Source: Sarocladium kiliense (taxonomy: Eukaryota > Ascomycota > Sordariomycetes > Hypocreales > Sarocladiaceae). Taken from it: a DNA stretch of 64,000 nt. Each line of letters begins with the position of its first letter. Position 1 is the stretch's first letter. This document shows positions 32,393 to 43,368 of this stretch, piece by piece. The notes beneath the pieces were generated by a model. That model ran no database searches, was not told where the DNA came from, and saw nothing but the letters and a program-made list of their open reading frames with translations. The DNA lies in assembly GCA_030734395.1 (NCBI GenBank), contig JAUZTG010000014.1:64501-128500 (forward strand), in the 5' to 3' direction. The position numbers were made by a program, and so were the translations under genes.

Positions 32393-33930
32393 CTATTTGC
32401 CCTCGACCTGCTTGAGGAGACCCTCGAGGTTAATGCTCTTGGGACGCTCAATAGGTAGACCGAGCGCACGATCCCAGATAAGCTGAGCGAGAGGACCGAG
32501 GCCACGGGAAACACCGAAAGTGGCGGTGTAGTAGAGGGTCTCGTGGAATCCGTAGTGGTGGAAGAGGACGCCGGAGGAGGAGTCGACGTTGGGATAGGGG
32601 TTCTTGGTCTTGCCGTGCTTCTTGAGGACCTCAGGAGCGATCTCACTGTTCATCTTGACGAGCTGGAAGACAGGGTCCTTGGCGATCTCAGGGCGGGCGG
32701 AGGCGTAGTCCATGAGGGCTTCGAAGCGGGGATCGGGCTTACGGAGGACGGCGTGGCCATAGCCGGGTACGACACGCCCGGAGTTGAGGGTGGACCAAAG
32801 GTAGTCGTGAACGTCCTTCTCGCCGTAGCCCTTGGGGATGGCGTCCTTCATCTGGAGGATCCAGCGGAGGACCTCCTGAGCAGCGAGTCTGGTTCATGTT
32901 AGCCTTGAATCTTCGCAAATATATTGGGACCGCGATTAGTCCGGTGAGGGGATCTAACCCGTGAAGAGGACCAGCGAGACCCTGGAGACCAGCGCTGTAA
33001 GAGAGGAATGGGTCACTGAGGGCACTGCCAACGAGATGAGTGGCGTGGGCAGAGACGTTGCCACCCTCGTGGTCGCCGTGGAGAGCAAGGTAGAGACGGA
33101 GGAGATCCTGGAAGTTCTCGTTCTCCTTGCCGCCCTTGCCGAGCATGGCAGCGAAGTTATAACTCCAATCCTGGTTGAGATCGACCTCAGCAGGAAGAGC
33201 ACCGCCACCACGGTAGGAGTTCTGGTAAATCTTGGCCGCAATGGTAGGCAGCTTAGCGAGGAGGGAGATGCAGTCATCGAAGGTAGGCTCCCAGTAGTCA
33301 GCCTTATTCAGGCCCTGCTCGTAGGCCTTTGCGAACTTGGACTCGTAGTTGAGGGCGGAGACGGCCATGGCGAACTGGGTCATGGGGTGAAGGTCCGTGG
33401 GGAAGTCGTCGAGCATCTTGGAGACGAAGGCGGGGATCTGGGCCTTCTCCGCGAGCTCACGGGAGAACTGGCGAACCTGGTTGGTGGAAGGAACCTGGCC
33501 GGTGAGGAGGAGCCAGAACATAGCCTCGGGGAGCATCTCAGTGCCGGATGTGCCCTTGGGAAGCTCGCGCTGGCAGTCCTTGATAGTGCGTCCGTGGAAA
33601 CGGATGCCCTCGTTTGCATCGAGGACGGAGCCCTCCCAGACCATAGCCTTCAGCCCGCGCATACCACCCAGGGTGTTCTCGACCTTGACCTCACCAATGG
33701 TTTTGTCGCCGTGAGCCTTGACCTTCTTAAGGAGCTCACGCTTGGCGGGAATCACTCCCTTGAGGGTAGTCTTGAGGTCGGGCTCGGAGGTGGCATAGCC
33801 GCGGGCTCCGAGAATGCGAGCGACAGGCTAGAGAGTGTCAGGACTTTGCGTAGTGTGCCAGCGAAAGGTAGAGGGAATATACCTTGACAGAGCCAAAGGC
33901 CCGAGAGGTGTGTCGCAGACTCATGGCCAT
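32393..33930 (-). CDS. mcsA: 2-methylcitrate synthase, mitochondrial
   Basis: Three exons, 33930-33883, 33827-32959 and 32888-32393, sum to 1413 nt, 470 residues. The N-terminus (MAMSLRHTSRAFGSVK then RILGARGYATSEPDL) is a basic mitochondrial presequence. Citrate-synthase signatures are present: HGDHEGGNVSAHATHLVGSA, PGYGHAVLRKPDPRF and IWDRALGLPIERPKS. The KVENTLGGMRGLKAMVWEGS and KGTSGTEMLPEAMFWLLLTG segments match fungal methylcitrate synthase (McsA) rather than the CitA-type citrate synthase, which differs there. It condenses propionyl-CoA with oxaloacetate in the mitochondrion. It is divergent from a methylisocitrate lyase gene, the other diagnostic enzyme of the same cycle, which supports the call. 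The second intron has a GTTAGA donor. Confidence 0.9.
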
Positions 33931-34962
33931 TGTGAGGTTGTGAAGGGGGTTCTTTGTAGAGAATGAGGACCAGAGGATGACAGATTTGAGCTAGAAGAAT
34001 ATGATGAGCATGTGAAGGAGGGGGCCGAGGGATGGTTAGGCAGAGCTGTTTTTGGAAGGGAAGCTCACAAGAGAGGGGGATGATGGGAGGAGATGGACGC
34101 AATCAATTGGCCTGCAAGATTGAGGATGGAAGATGAGAAGAATTGAGGAAGAGGAAACAGAGATCACGAGAACAGGTAGAGGCGATTTTTTCCCTGTCCG
34201 GTTGAAGGGACCACCAACTTCAGGAGCTACTGCGGCAGGTATGTGCTGAGCACCAGCAACCGTGATTGCCGATGCTCGGCTCAAGGGCAACAGGATCCCC
34301 AAAGGCAATGGCGGGGGTGGGGGTTGGGGTCAATCGTCCTGGGAATGTACCGCGGGGGAGCCGAGGAAAGCCGCGCCAGAACATGCTTACAGGGATGAAG
34401 TAAGCCAGGGTTGGGGTTATGACGTCCATGCCTGGAACAGGACCTCAAGTGAGCTACAGACAGTTACAGCGGGCTACAGGGGAACTGTAGCGGGATCATG
34501 TCACTAACGCCAGCGGTCCCGCCCCCTCCCATTGGCCAATAATCCCCCGGCAATGGTTTACCGGTTAACCAAGGTCCAAGGCTCACGGCTGGCACTGTCT
34601 GTTCACACAAGCATCCTCTCACTGCCTTAACATCTGTCACGCTTTTTTCTTCTACTGCCCATCCTGCCATTACCCCCGGATCACTACCGAGCCATACCTC
34701 CTCGGACTTGCCTAGTCGTATTTGGCACTTCCCAAACGAAGTGCATCTTTCGTTTCCTGCCGATACCACCGAGTCGCATCCCACTTCAACCTCCTCGGTC
34801 TCCGACATCGCCAGCTCTGACAAAGCACTTACGCAACACTACCCTCACCATACACTCAAATACTTCAGTCATCTCCTTCACATCTAGCCTGATCTTTCTG
34901 AAAGGATTTGTACAACTCTCCAGCGCATCTGGTGGTCTTATCTCTACTCCCAGACACCAAGC
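33931..34962. promoter_or_regulatory. Shared promoter of mcsA and mclA
   Basis: A 1032-bp region between two divergent start codons. Visible elements are a G-rich run at 34311-34329 containing GCGGGG and GTGGGG (CreA consensus SYGGRG) and the palindrome ATTGGCCAAT at 34531-34540. CCCCGG at 34545-34550 is a reverse CreA-type site, and GGTTAACC lies at ~34562-34571. Carbon-repression plus CCAAT-complex control of both genes is a reasonable inference. Confidence 0.55.
34531..34540. promoter_or_regulatory. Palindromic CCAAT element ATTGGCCAAT
   Basis: A perfect 10-bp palindrome holding a CCAAT box on each strand, 423 bp before the lyase start and ~600 bp before the synthase start. Such a site could load the HapB/C/E complex in either direction. 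Confidence 0.4.
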
Positions 34963-36866
34963 ATGACCCTCTCTGCCACACTCACCATGCGTCGCTTAGC
35001 ATCGCGACCTGCCTCATCCTCCCTCACAACAGCCACTCGCCGCTCGACCACCTTATCCGCCCCTCTCTGCATTCGCACCCTCTCCACAACCACTCGCACC
35101 ATGGCCCCCTCCCCAAACACCTCAGCCTCCGGCTCAACATCTTACTCAACTGGCAACATCGCTCCAGCCGATTCCTTCCAGCTCCTGGCCGAGTCGCAAA
35201 AGGCTGGCGCAGCCGAAGATGCCCTCTACGAGACTCAGATCAAGGAGGTTGAGGCATGGTGGGCCTCACCTCGTTATAAGGGCATCAAGCGGCCCTATAG
35301 TGCAGCTGATGTTGTCTCTAAGCGTGGCAGCCAGACCACCCAATATCCCAGCTCTGTCATGGCCACTAAGCTCTTCAATCTCATCCGTGAGCGCGAGTCC
35401 AAGGGCGAGCCTATCCACACCAGTACGTGCTCTCAAGGAAAGCTTACAGAATGATATACTGACAAGTCTCAGTGGGCGCCATCGACCCCGTCCAGATGAC
35501 CCAGCAAGCTCCCAACCAAGAAGTCCTCTACATCTCCGGCTGGGCTTGCTCCTCCCTCCTTACGTCCACAAATGAAGTCTCCCCAGACTTCGGCGACTAC
35601 CCCTACAATACCGTTCCCAATCAAGTCCAGCGTCTCTCCAAGGCCCAGTCTATGCACGACCGCAAGCAATGGGATACCCGCCGCAAGATGACGCCTGAGC
35701 AACGTGCCTCTACCCCTTACACCGACTTCCTCCGGCCCATCATTGCCGATGGCGACACCGGCCATGGAGGTCTCTCCGCCGTCCTCAAGCTCGCCAAGCT
35801 CTTTGCCGAGAACGGCGCCGCAGCCGTACACTTTGAGGATCAGCTTCACGGCGGTAAGAAGTGTGGTCACCTCGCTGGTAAAGTCCTCGTCCCGACGGGC
35901 GAGCACATTAACCGCCTAAACGCCGCGCGCTTCCAATGGGACGTCATGGGCTGCGAGAACCTCGTGATCGCCCGCACAGACTCTGAGTCCGGCAAGCTCC
36001 TTTCGTCCGCCATTGATGTTCGCGACCACGAGTTCATCCTCGGTGTTGCCGACCCCGCAATCGAGCCCCTTGCCGAAACAATCCAGGCCATGGAGGCCAA
36101 AGGTGCTGCCGGAGCCGAGATCGACGCTTTCGAGGCCAACTGGGTCAAGTCCACCAACCTCGTCACCTTCGACGAAGCTGCCGTCGCCCATATGAAATCC
36201 GAAGGTGTCTCTCAGTCTGACATCGATGCCTACCTCTCCGCCACCTCCAAGGACCGCGACATGGGCATCAGCCGCCGCCGCGCTCTCGCGTCCCAGTACA
36301 CCAAATCCCCTGTCTACTTCAATTGGGACGTCCCTCGCACTCGCGAAGGCTTCTACCACTTCCGCGCCGGCATGCCAGCCGCCACCAAGCGCGCCCTTGC
36401 CTTCGCGCCCTACGCCGACCTGCTCTGGGTCGAGACTGGCGATCCGAATGTCTCCGTCGCCGCCGAGCTGGGCCGTACTGTTCGTGGCATCAACCCCGGT
36501 AAGGCGCTTGTGTACAACCTCTCGCCTTCTTTCAACTGGATGGCCCACGGTTTCACCGATGAGACCCTGAAGTCTTTCATTTGGGATATCGCCCGCGAGG
36601 GCTTCATCCTACAGCTCATTTCCCTTGCAGGCCTGCACTCCAACGCAACTATCACCACCGAGCTTTCTCGAGCATTCAAGACCGACGGCATGAAGGCATA
36701 TGTCGACTTGGTCCAGCGTCGGGAGAAGGACATCGGCTGTGAGGTTTTGACGCACCAGAAATGGAGCGGAGCGAGCTACATCGATGGTATCCTTGGAGCC
36801 ATCCAGAGCGGAAGCTCGAGCAGCAAGAGTATGGGCGAGGGCAATACTGAGGGACAGTTTAACTAA
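34963..36866 (+). CDS. mclA: 2-methylisocitrate lyase, mitochondrial (isocitrate lyase superfamily)
   Basis: Two exons, 34963-35422 and 35473-36866, sum to 1854 nt, 617 residues. The N-terminal ~50 residues are rich in Arg, Ser and Thr with no acidic residues, a mitochondrial presequence. The catalytic loop KKCGH is at residues 282-286, and IARTDSESGKLLSS and YNLSPSFNWMAHGF are present. The mitochondrial leader, the GEHINRLNAARFQWDVMG segment and the position opposite methylcitrate synthase point to methylisocitrate lyase. That enzyme cleaves 2-methylisocitrate to pyruvate and succinate. The glyoxylate-cycle AcuD enzyme is peroxisomal and lacks such a leader. A later in-frame ATG at 34987 is also possible as the start. 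Confidence 0.87.
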
Positions 36867-37280
36867 AACTTTAAGGTGTGCGCACAGAGGTCTAAGGTGC
36901 ATGGAAGGGGCGTCCCTTGGGAGACTAGATGCACATTTGTACAGTCGCATGCATGAATTGGAGTTAGAGGTATAAATACTTGGAACATTATCACGATTGC
37001 ACATTTGTCATTAGACCAAATCATGGGCAAGGTCTTGTCTCATTAAAGATCCCTTTCGGACAGCTGCACGGCTTATAGAGCCGAAAGCAGACAAGCCGAT
37101 CTGTCTGCTTTTGGCCGTAGGATAATTCTCGATGTATTGTTCATGCAATCGGATGAAGCTTCCAATCCGGAAAACTCGACCTGCAACGCACAAACATAAA
37201 GCCCGTCAATATCCTCGGAACTTCAGACCCTTGCTATTCCTTTCTTTCCGTGTTCAGCTCTAGATCCATGGTCTGTGAAA
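36867..37280. other. Convergent intergenic
   Basis: 3' flanks of the lyase and of the SDR gene. No other feature seen. Confidence 0.5.
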
Positions 37281-38306
37281 TTAGGAGAGAGAGTCCTTGA
37301 GTGCGTTGTTGGTGGGAGCGGGTGCCGCAGGACCCTCGGGGGTAACATAAGCCTTCGTCATACCGCCGTCGACAGTCATATCGTGGCCGTTCACGAAGCT
37401 CGCCTCGTCGCTAGCCAGGAACAGGACGGCTTGTGCCTGCTCAATTGCCTCACCGAAGCGGCCGGTGGGGAAGTGTACCTCACGACGATACCTCTTCTCC
37501 TTATCATCTCCCAGCCAATCCTGCAGCAGCGGGGTGTTGAGGGGTGCGGGGCAGAGGCTGTTGAAGCGGTAGCCGTCACGGGCGTGGACCATTGCAAGCT
37601 CGCGGGTCAGAGCAAGAACAGCACCCTTGGAAGCGGTGTAGGCAAGCTGAGGGGTCGCAGCACCCACAAGAGCGACGACGGAGGCCGTGTTGATGATGGA
37701 CCCCTTGGTCTTCTTGTTGCGGCGCAGAGACAGAACAGCGTGCTTGCAACCAAACCAAACTCCCTTGACGTTGATGTTGTGGGTCAAGTCCCAGATATCT
37801 TCGGGCGTGTTGACAGCATCGTCGTCCTTTGCGTGCATGATGCCAGCGTTGTTGAACATGACGTCGAGTCCACCCCAGGAATCGAGCTCATCCACGAGAG
37901 CCTTGACGTCAGCCTCCTTGGAAACGTCGGCTTTCTACACTTGGAGTCAGAATGCTGATGTTCATAGACGGTGAAGGTTTGAGCCGCTGCAGCTGTTCCT
38001 ACCTTGATCTCGACACGTGCAGACGGCACAAGCTGCTTGACCTTGGCAAGTGCCTTCTCGAGCGCGGGCTCAGAGATGTCGGACATGAGGACATTGGCAC
38101 CCTCCTTCGCGAATAGAATGGACGTCTCGAGTCCGATGCCGCTGCCGACTTCTGGTAAGCTTGTCGTCATGCGAAAAGCGCGGTTGGCAACTCCTTCAAT
38201 GGACCGCTGACGCCATGTGTACGGGGTTCACATACCCAGCGGCTCCTGTGATAACAGCATTCTTGCCGGCAAGTCGGCCGGGGCGCTCGGGAAGGACGGA
38301 GCCCAT
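37281..38306 (-). CDS. Short-chain dehydrogenase/reductase (classical SDR)
   Basis: Three exons, 38306-38236, 38141-38003 and 37934-37281, sum to 864 nt, 287 residues. The dinucleotide motif TGAAGGIGLE is rebuilt across the first splice junction. NNAG, the catalytic Ser region (GSIINTASVVAL) and YTASK (YxxxK) follow, with the GGMTKAYVTPEGP tail after the VDGG turn. It lies in the cytosol or an organelle; no clear targeting signal is seen. It looks like a 3-oxoacyl-ACP reductase/glucose dehydrogenase-type SDR and the substrate is not evident. It converges on the methylisocitrate lyase gene, but no functional link to propionate breakdown can be shown from sequence. Confidence 0.87.
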
Positions 38307-40133
38307 GATAGCAAGGGGACTGAAGACTCGGTGGGAGTGAAATGAAGATAGATTTCCGCGCAGGGTTGAGCAGACAGGTGTCTTATGTTTCCTTATCAGC
38401 GAGGACTCGGGAGTTTGGTTGTTGGGCTGCAGGGGACGTAGTCGATGTAATGGGCTTTTGAAAGAGGCAAAAGGCAGGCCGATAGAGGACGAGACGGCAT
38501 CTAGAGGGTCTTAAAAAGACAGGTGCCGAGCTTCTGGGAGTTTCTTTTTTGGCAAAGGCGGAGAAGGTATGCGCCATGAGTCAAGGAATCCCAGGAGGTG
38601 GGCTCTGGACTGGTGTCGGACTGGCGTTCCGACAACGGCATCACCCCTCCGCACACGGTGGCAGCCCCGCCATCGTCACTTCCTGCTGATGGTGGGAGGT
38701 TACTGATAAGGGATGCCCAATGCGGCTGGTAAAGATAGGCGCGGCAGGAAGACAGTCGGGCTGCCAATTCACCTGGCCGGCGAAGCCTGTCGTTTATTTG
38801 CTCAGCAAGCGTGTTGGTGACCAGTGCTGAGGTATCATTTCATTGGGAGTTTGCGCAGGCTGGCGCAGATCCGCTGTCAGATTGAAGCTAAGGTATTTTG
38901 CCTTCAGCTAGATCAGACAGATGGATGGACCCTTAGAAGTAATGCTCCTGATCCCAGGGGTACGCGTAGGTCCAAGCCAGACGAGGTGTCGGTCTGGGGA
39001 TCCAAGATTGTGGGTAAGACCCTTTTTGATCGGTCCGGAAAGTGCGCTCTATGTCCGAGAGGTACAGGCACTCGGTGCCCAGAGTCGGTCCATGGATCAG
39101 ACTTCATCAACGACGGTGTCGTAACATCCGGTTTACCCCAGGAAACAATGCATCGTGAGGCGGTGGTCACGGGTCACGGATCGTGGAGCAAGAGGATGCA
39201 TGCATAGATCACGGAAGCATGGATAAGCGATGGATTGAGTCGCAGCGTGAAGGTGCGATGGCAAATGAGTGCACGGTGAATAGGAGGGGAGAATAGTGAA
39301 GATGAGCGTTGTCGGACAGAGGAAAGAGTGAAGGTGGCGGCGAGAAGAAGAAGAAGAAGGAGGAGGAGAAGAGGAGGCGCAAAGAGTCAAGTTCAGCGAC
39401 TTCCAAAAGTGACAGACAACGACTGACCTCGCCTCGTCTGCGTGGGGAAACAGGGCGAGGGACGCACCCTGAGGCAGCATGGGATGCGTTGCATCGGGGA
39501 AGGAGCGATGTGTCCGGTGTGTCTCTTGCAGCTAGTTGCCTTGGGGATTATCCAGATCTAGGCTGCAAGTCCTAGTGACCTTACAGCTCGAACACCAACG
39601 CACTACATGCTCCCTCCCGATGTGCACACTGCCAACAGATCATACGTCCAATCTGTTGAGCGCCCATCACCGAACTCGGTCCAGCTTCTATTTCAGGTAC
39701 GGAGCTCCTAGCCCCACAGCGCAGGCTTGCTGGTCCCTCGCTAATATCTGTCTTTGGTCAAAGTTGCGGCCCTTAAGCCAAGTGCCGTGGTACCCTTCAC
39801 AGTCTCGAAGCGAGCCAAATATTCCGTACATCGGCCTCTCCACCTTCTCCAACGATCCCTGATGCACTGCGCCAGAGCGAACTCCCCCACGCGAGCTCCT
39901 AGCCCCGCCTGCTATCGCTCCAGCTCCACCATCCTCGCCGACACCGACACCGAGAGACGCCCGCATCATCACCTCTGACCTGCACCCGCTGACGTGTGCC
40001 CACTCACTTCCCTCCATGCCCTCGCCTCCGTCCAAGATTTCCTCAGCTACATCCTCGCCGTAACCTTCACCTTCCCTGTTGCCTCGCACGCTTGTCTTGC
40101 CGCTGCACGTACCCTGCGTGCCCCTCCTCCGTC
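38307..40133. other. Long upstream region, no gene seen
   Basis: Promoter of the SDR gene and 5' region of the glutamine-synthetase-like gene. Contains a purine-rich GAA/GAG tract at ~39340-39385. The frames at 38824-39207 and 39688-40089 have no family features. Confidence 0.45.
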
Positions 40134-41688
40134 ATGGCGCCCGAAAAGCAGATCACCGCCGAAGACCTCCCAGGCCTGCTCAATGACGACAATAAGGTCA
40201 AACTCGCAGGGCTCGATGTCGACGGCATCCTGCGCGGCAAGCTCGTCTCTAAAAAGAAGTTCCTATCCATTGCCTCTGCCGGCTTTGGCTTCTGCTCCGT
40301 CATATTTGGCTGGGACATGCACGACCAGACCTACCTGCAGGAGCTCAAGATTTCCAATGCAGAGAATGGCTACCACGACTTGCTCGCGATTCCTGATCTC
40401 TCCTCCTTCCGTCGCATTCCCTGGGAGAACAACGTCCCATTCTTCCTCGTCACGTTCCATGACCCCGACACAAAGAAGCCTATTAGCCCCTGCCCGCGTG
40501 GGTTGCTCAAGATGCAGCTAGAGAAGCTCCAAGCGAAGGGTTACGGCGCGATGGCCGGAGGTACGTCGCGAATCCTTCTCCAAGACGTCTTGAGACATAC
40601 GTCTGACACCGAGAAACAGCTGAATATGAATTTTACACCTTCCGCAATCCTGATCCGTCGCAATCTTCTCCCGCATCTTTCCTTCAACAAAACCCTCCCC
40701 ACCAACTTCCTTCACTGACTGAGGGAATGTTCGGCTACTCTATTACCCGACCAGTGCACAACCAAGACTACTACTACGATGTCTACGATACATGTACCGC
40801 TTTCAGATGCGATATCGAGGGCTGGCACACCGAGTCCGGCCCCGGTGTCTTCGAAGCTGCACTCGAGTTCGGCGAAATTGCCCAGATGGCCGATCGCGCC
40901 AGCATGTTCAAGTATGTCGTGAAGAGTGTCGGTGTCAAGTACGGCATCACTCCCTGTTTCATGGCCAAACCCAAGTCAGGACTCCCTGGGAACAGTGGGC
41001 ACATGCATGTGTCCCTCGTCGATAAGGATGGCAAGAATTTGCTAGCAAGAGACACACCTGACGAGAACGCCGAGTGGAAAGATATCGAATACCTCTCCGA
41101 CATTGGCCGCCACTTTCTGGCTGGTCTCCTGGAAGGCATTCCAGACGTCATGCCTATCCTTGCTCCCAACATCAACTCGTACAAGCGTCTGGTCGAGAAC
41201 TTTTGGGCCCCAGTCACTGTGTCCTGGGGTCTGGAGCACAGAGCAGCCTCCATTCGTCTGATCGGGCCACCGACAGCTAAGTCTGGGGCAACGCGATTCG
41301 AAGTCAGAGTTCCAGGCGCCGATACAAATCCCCACTATGTCATGGCCGCTATCCTTGGTTGCGGCTGGCGCGGTGTTGAGAAGAAGCTGAAGATTCCATG
41401 CCCGCCGCTCGCAGCCGGACAGAATGTGGGCGGCGACGCAGATAAGGGTGAACGTCTCGCAAAGAGCCTGAAAGAGGCGGTTGCCAAGTTTAGAGCTGAG
41501 GGTAGCATTGCGCGTGAAGTCTTTGGAGACGAGTTCGTTGACCACTTCGCCGGGACGAGAGATAATGAAGTCAGGTTATTCGACGAGGCCGTAACGGATT
41601 GGTAGGTTCCCTCACCCAGCGCAACGCCTCCAGCAGATCACCGCTAACATGCCGCAGGGAGATGAAACGCTACATTGAAACGGTTTGA
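40134..41688 (+). CDS. Type-I glutamine-synthetase-like enzyme
   Basis: Three exons, 40134-40560, 40620-41601 and 41658-41688, sum to 1440 nt, 479 residues. The beta-grasp N-domain reads KLAGLDVDGILRGKLVSKKK. The catalytic domain shows AEYEFYTFRNPD (first metal-ligand Glu), GNSGHMHVSL (ammonium/metal site) and NSYKRLVENFWAPV with EHRAASIRL and ATRFEVRVPGADTN (Glu and Arg ligands). This is the GS-I-like group found in bacterial gamma-glutamylpolyamine synthetases and in the C-terminal half of fungal FluG. The FluG amidohydrolase half is absent. It likely ligates glutamate to an amine in the cytosol; the amine is unknown. The last exon encodes only the final ten residues, ending MKRYIETV. Confidence 0.88.
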
Positions 41689-42162
41689 GGATGGCATACA
41701 CGAAGAATACCAAGGCTGTGTACAAGGTGGTAGAATATCATTGATCTTGAGCAATCGAATACGATACCCTGGCCCCCAACCTTTTCTCCTTTTACACCCA
41801 AATACCTGATTTCGCGTCTTCATACTGTGTGCCCTTGACGAATGCTCTCTACACTTCTTCCTTAACAACTGCTCACAACATTAGGGCCCATCCCCTCCGG
41901 GACCTGTCTGACAGAACACTCCTCTTAACGCCGTCACAGATTCGGCGAAAGGTTTCAACAGACGGAATAACAAACAACAGACGGAATAACAAAAAATGAC
42001 ACTGAGATGAAAACGCTAATCCTCCCATGTGCTCCCAAATGCCGAATGTTGAACATGCACATGTTCCCAACGCCCTTTGACTTCCCAAGTCATCCATTCA
42101 CAAAGGCCCCCATGTTCCCAGTGCCCTGCCGTGAAAATCCGGTATAGATGCCTCTTTCTTCT
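41689..42162. other. Convergent intergenic
   Basis: 3' flanks of the GS-like and methyltransferase genes; holds a 19-bp tandem repeat at 41956-41993. Nothing else seen. Confidence 0.5.
41956..41993. repeat. 19-bp tandem duplication
   Basis: Two exact head-to-tail copies of CAACAGACGGAATAACAAA in the intergenic space between two convergent genes. Confidence 0.85.
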
Positions 42163-43368
42163 TTATTCATCGTCCATCGGCTTTCTTGCCGTGATGAAAG
42201 TTACCTTCGTATAGCTCCTCAACAACGGGTCTCTCACTTCCATCTTGACTCGCTCCAACAACGCCCTCGTATCCTCCTCCTTCCAGCCACAAACCCCAAA
42301 GAGCATCAATGTCCAGTTTTCGAGATAGTCAATCATCTCCATAACGATCTCTCCCTTTTTTCTAGCAATGGGATCATTACCCCAACTCTTCACGGGTAGC
42401 CAGTCGACGCGCTCGCGAACAGACTCCGCGCCCAGTGTGCTGGAGAGATAATCTGCAATGCGGGGGACGGGATCGAAATCCAGACCCATGCGGGCGCACA
42501 TGCCTGCGTATGTCATCTCGTACTCTAGGCACGAGGCACCAATCTCAGGCTTTTCTCCTGCGGCAAGATCGGGCAAGTCTGCTTGTTCTGGGTCGACATC
42601 GAAGAAGCGAGGACGAACCTCAGTGAATTCGAGCTGGCCTCCTGGTTTGAGATGCGCATAGGCGTCACGGAGAAGCTGGTCCCAGTCACGAATACCACCA
42701 CCAACAAGGTTGCGCATGTGAATGAAGTCGTACCGGCAGGGCGGCCAACTCTCCGCCGCATCGGCAATCTCGAAAGTCAAGTTTGGCGGAACATCACTGG
42801 GAAGGAGAGCGCTGGAAAGATCTGTGCCGACGATATCGACGTTCGGGTAGGTCTGCGCCATTTCCACGGCCCAAAGCCCACTGCCAGAGCCGATATCGAG
42901 GATGTGGTAAGGCTCATTCGGAGGAAGGTTATCCAGAGGGAGCTTCGCAGCTGTGAGTCCGCCGTCGAGGCAGAGCTTATATAGCATGTGTTGAAGCTCC
43001 TGTCGGCGAGCTTCGGAGGCATCGTTAGGGGAGAAGAGGCGTCGAGAGGCATGGTAGGTGTGTCCATAGGCAGAGATTGGGGGGAAGGAGTCGCGGGAGA
43101 CTGTCGAAAATGTGCTGGTTTCGCTGGCCGTCTCATCATCGTCGTCATCGTCGTAGTCATAAACGTCAGGGTCATAGCAATAGTAGGCGTCGTCTTGCGC
43201 AGTATCCGATAGGACCGTCTCGTCGAGAGCGTCGGCCTTCCCGCTTGACGGGGGTTTGATCGTGAAATGTGTCAAACTGTCGTCGCGACCAATGTTGACG
43301 CTCTTGGAAGCGTCGGTTCCCCCTGGCGTAACCAGAGGCGCCTCCGCGGCCCTTGAAGATGGATTCAT
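42163..43368 (-). CDS. LaeA-like SAM-dependent methyltransferase
   Basis: A single exon, 401 residues. The first ~100 residues are acidic and low complexity (DYDDDDDDETASETSTFS). The class I methyltransferase fold then begins: motif I ILDIGSGSG at residues 156-164, DIVGTDLS near 180, RYDFIHMRN near 214 and LKPGGQLEFTE near 240. The W..ARRQELQHML lead-in and RDWDQLLRDAYAHLKPGG block are typical of fungal LaeA/TAM-type methyltransferases. LaeA acts with velvet proteins in the nucleus on secondary metabolism, and many paralogues have other or unknown roles. This one is more likely a paralogue than LaeA itself. The next gene, convergent, encodes a GS-like enzyme. Confidence 0.85.
   Translation of the reverse strand: MNPSSRAAEAPLVTPGGTDASKSVNIGRDDSLTHFTIKPPSSGKADALDETVLSDTAQDDAYYCYDPDVYDYDDDDDDETASETSTFSTVSRDSFPPISAYGHTYHASRRLFSPNDASEARRQELQHMLYKLCLDGGLTAAKLPLDNLPPNEPYHILDIGSGSGLWAVEMAQTYPNVDIVGTDLSSALLPSDVPPNLTFEIADAAESWPPCRYDFIHMRNLVGGGIRDWDQLLRDAYAHLKPGGQLEFTEVRPRFFDVDPEQADLPDLAAGEKPEIGASCLEYEMTYAGMCARMGLDFDPVPRIADYLSSTLGAESVRERVDWLPVKSWGNDPIARKKGEIVMEMIDYLENWTLMLFGVCGWKEEDTRALLERVKMEVRDPLLRSYTKVTFITARKPMDDE

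Noticed and set aside
32961..33887. 308-codon plus-strand ORF
   Set aside because: Antisense shadow of the methylcitrate synthase gene; composition mirrors the coding strand and no family is recognisable.
32393..33930. Ordinary mitochondrial citrate synthase (CitA)
   Set aside because: The ENTLGGMRGLKAMVWEG and PKGTSGTEMLPE segments fit the methylcitrate synthase branch, and the divergent neighbour is a mitochondrial methylisocitrate lyase.
35916..36548. 210-codon minus-strand ORF
   Set aside because: Shadow of the methylisocitrate lyase gene.
34963..36866. Glyoxylate-cycle isocitrate lyase
   Set aside because: It has an Arg/Ser/Thr-rich mitochondrial leader and sits opposite methylcitrate synthase; the KKCGH loop alone does not discriminate between the two activities.
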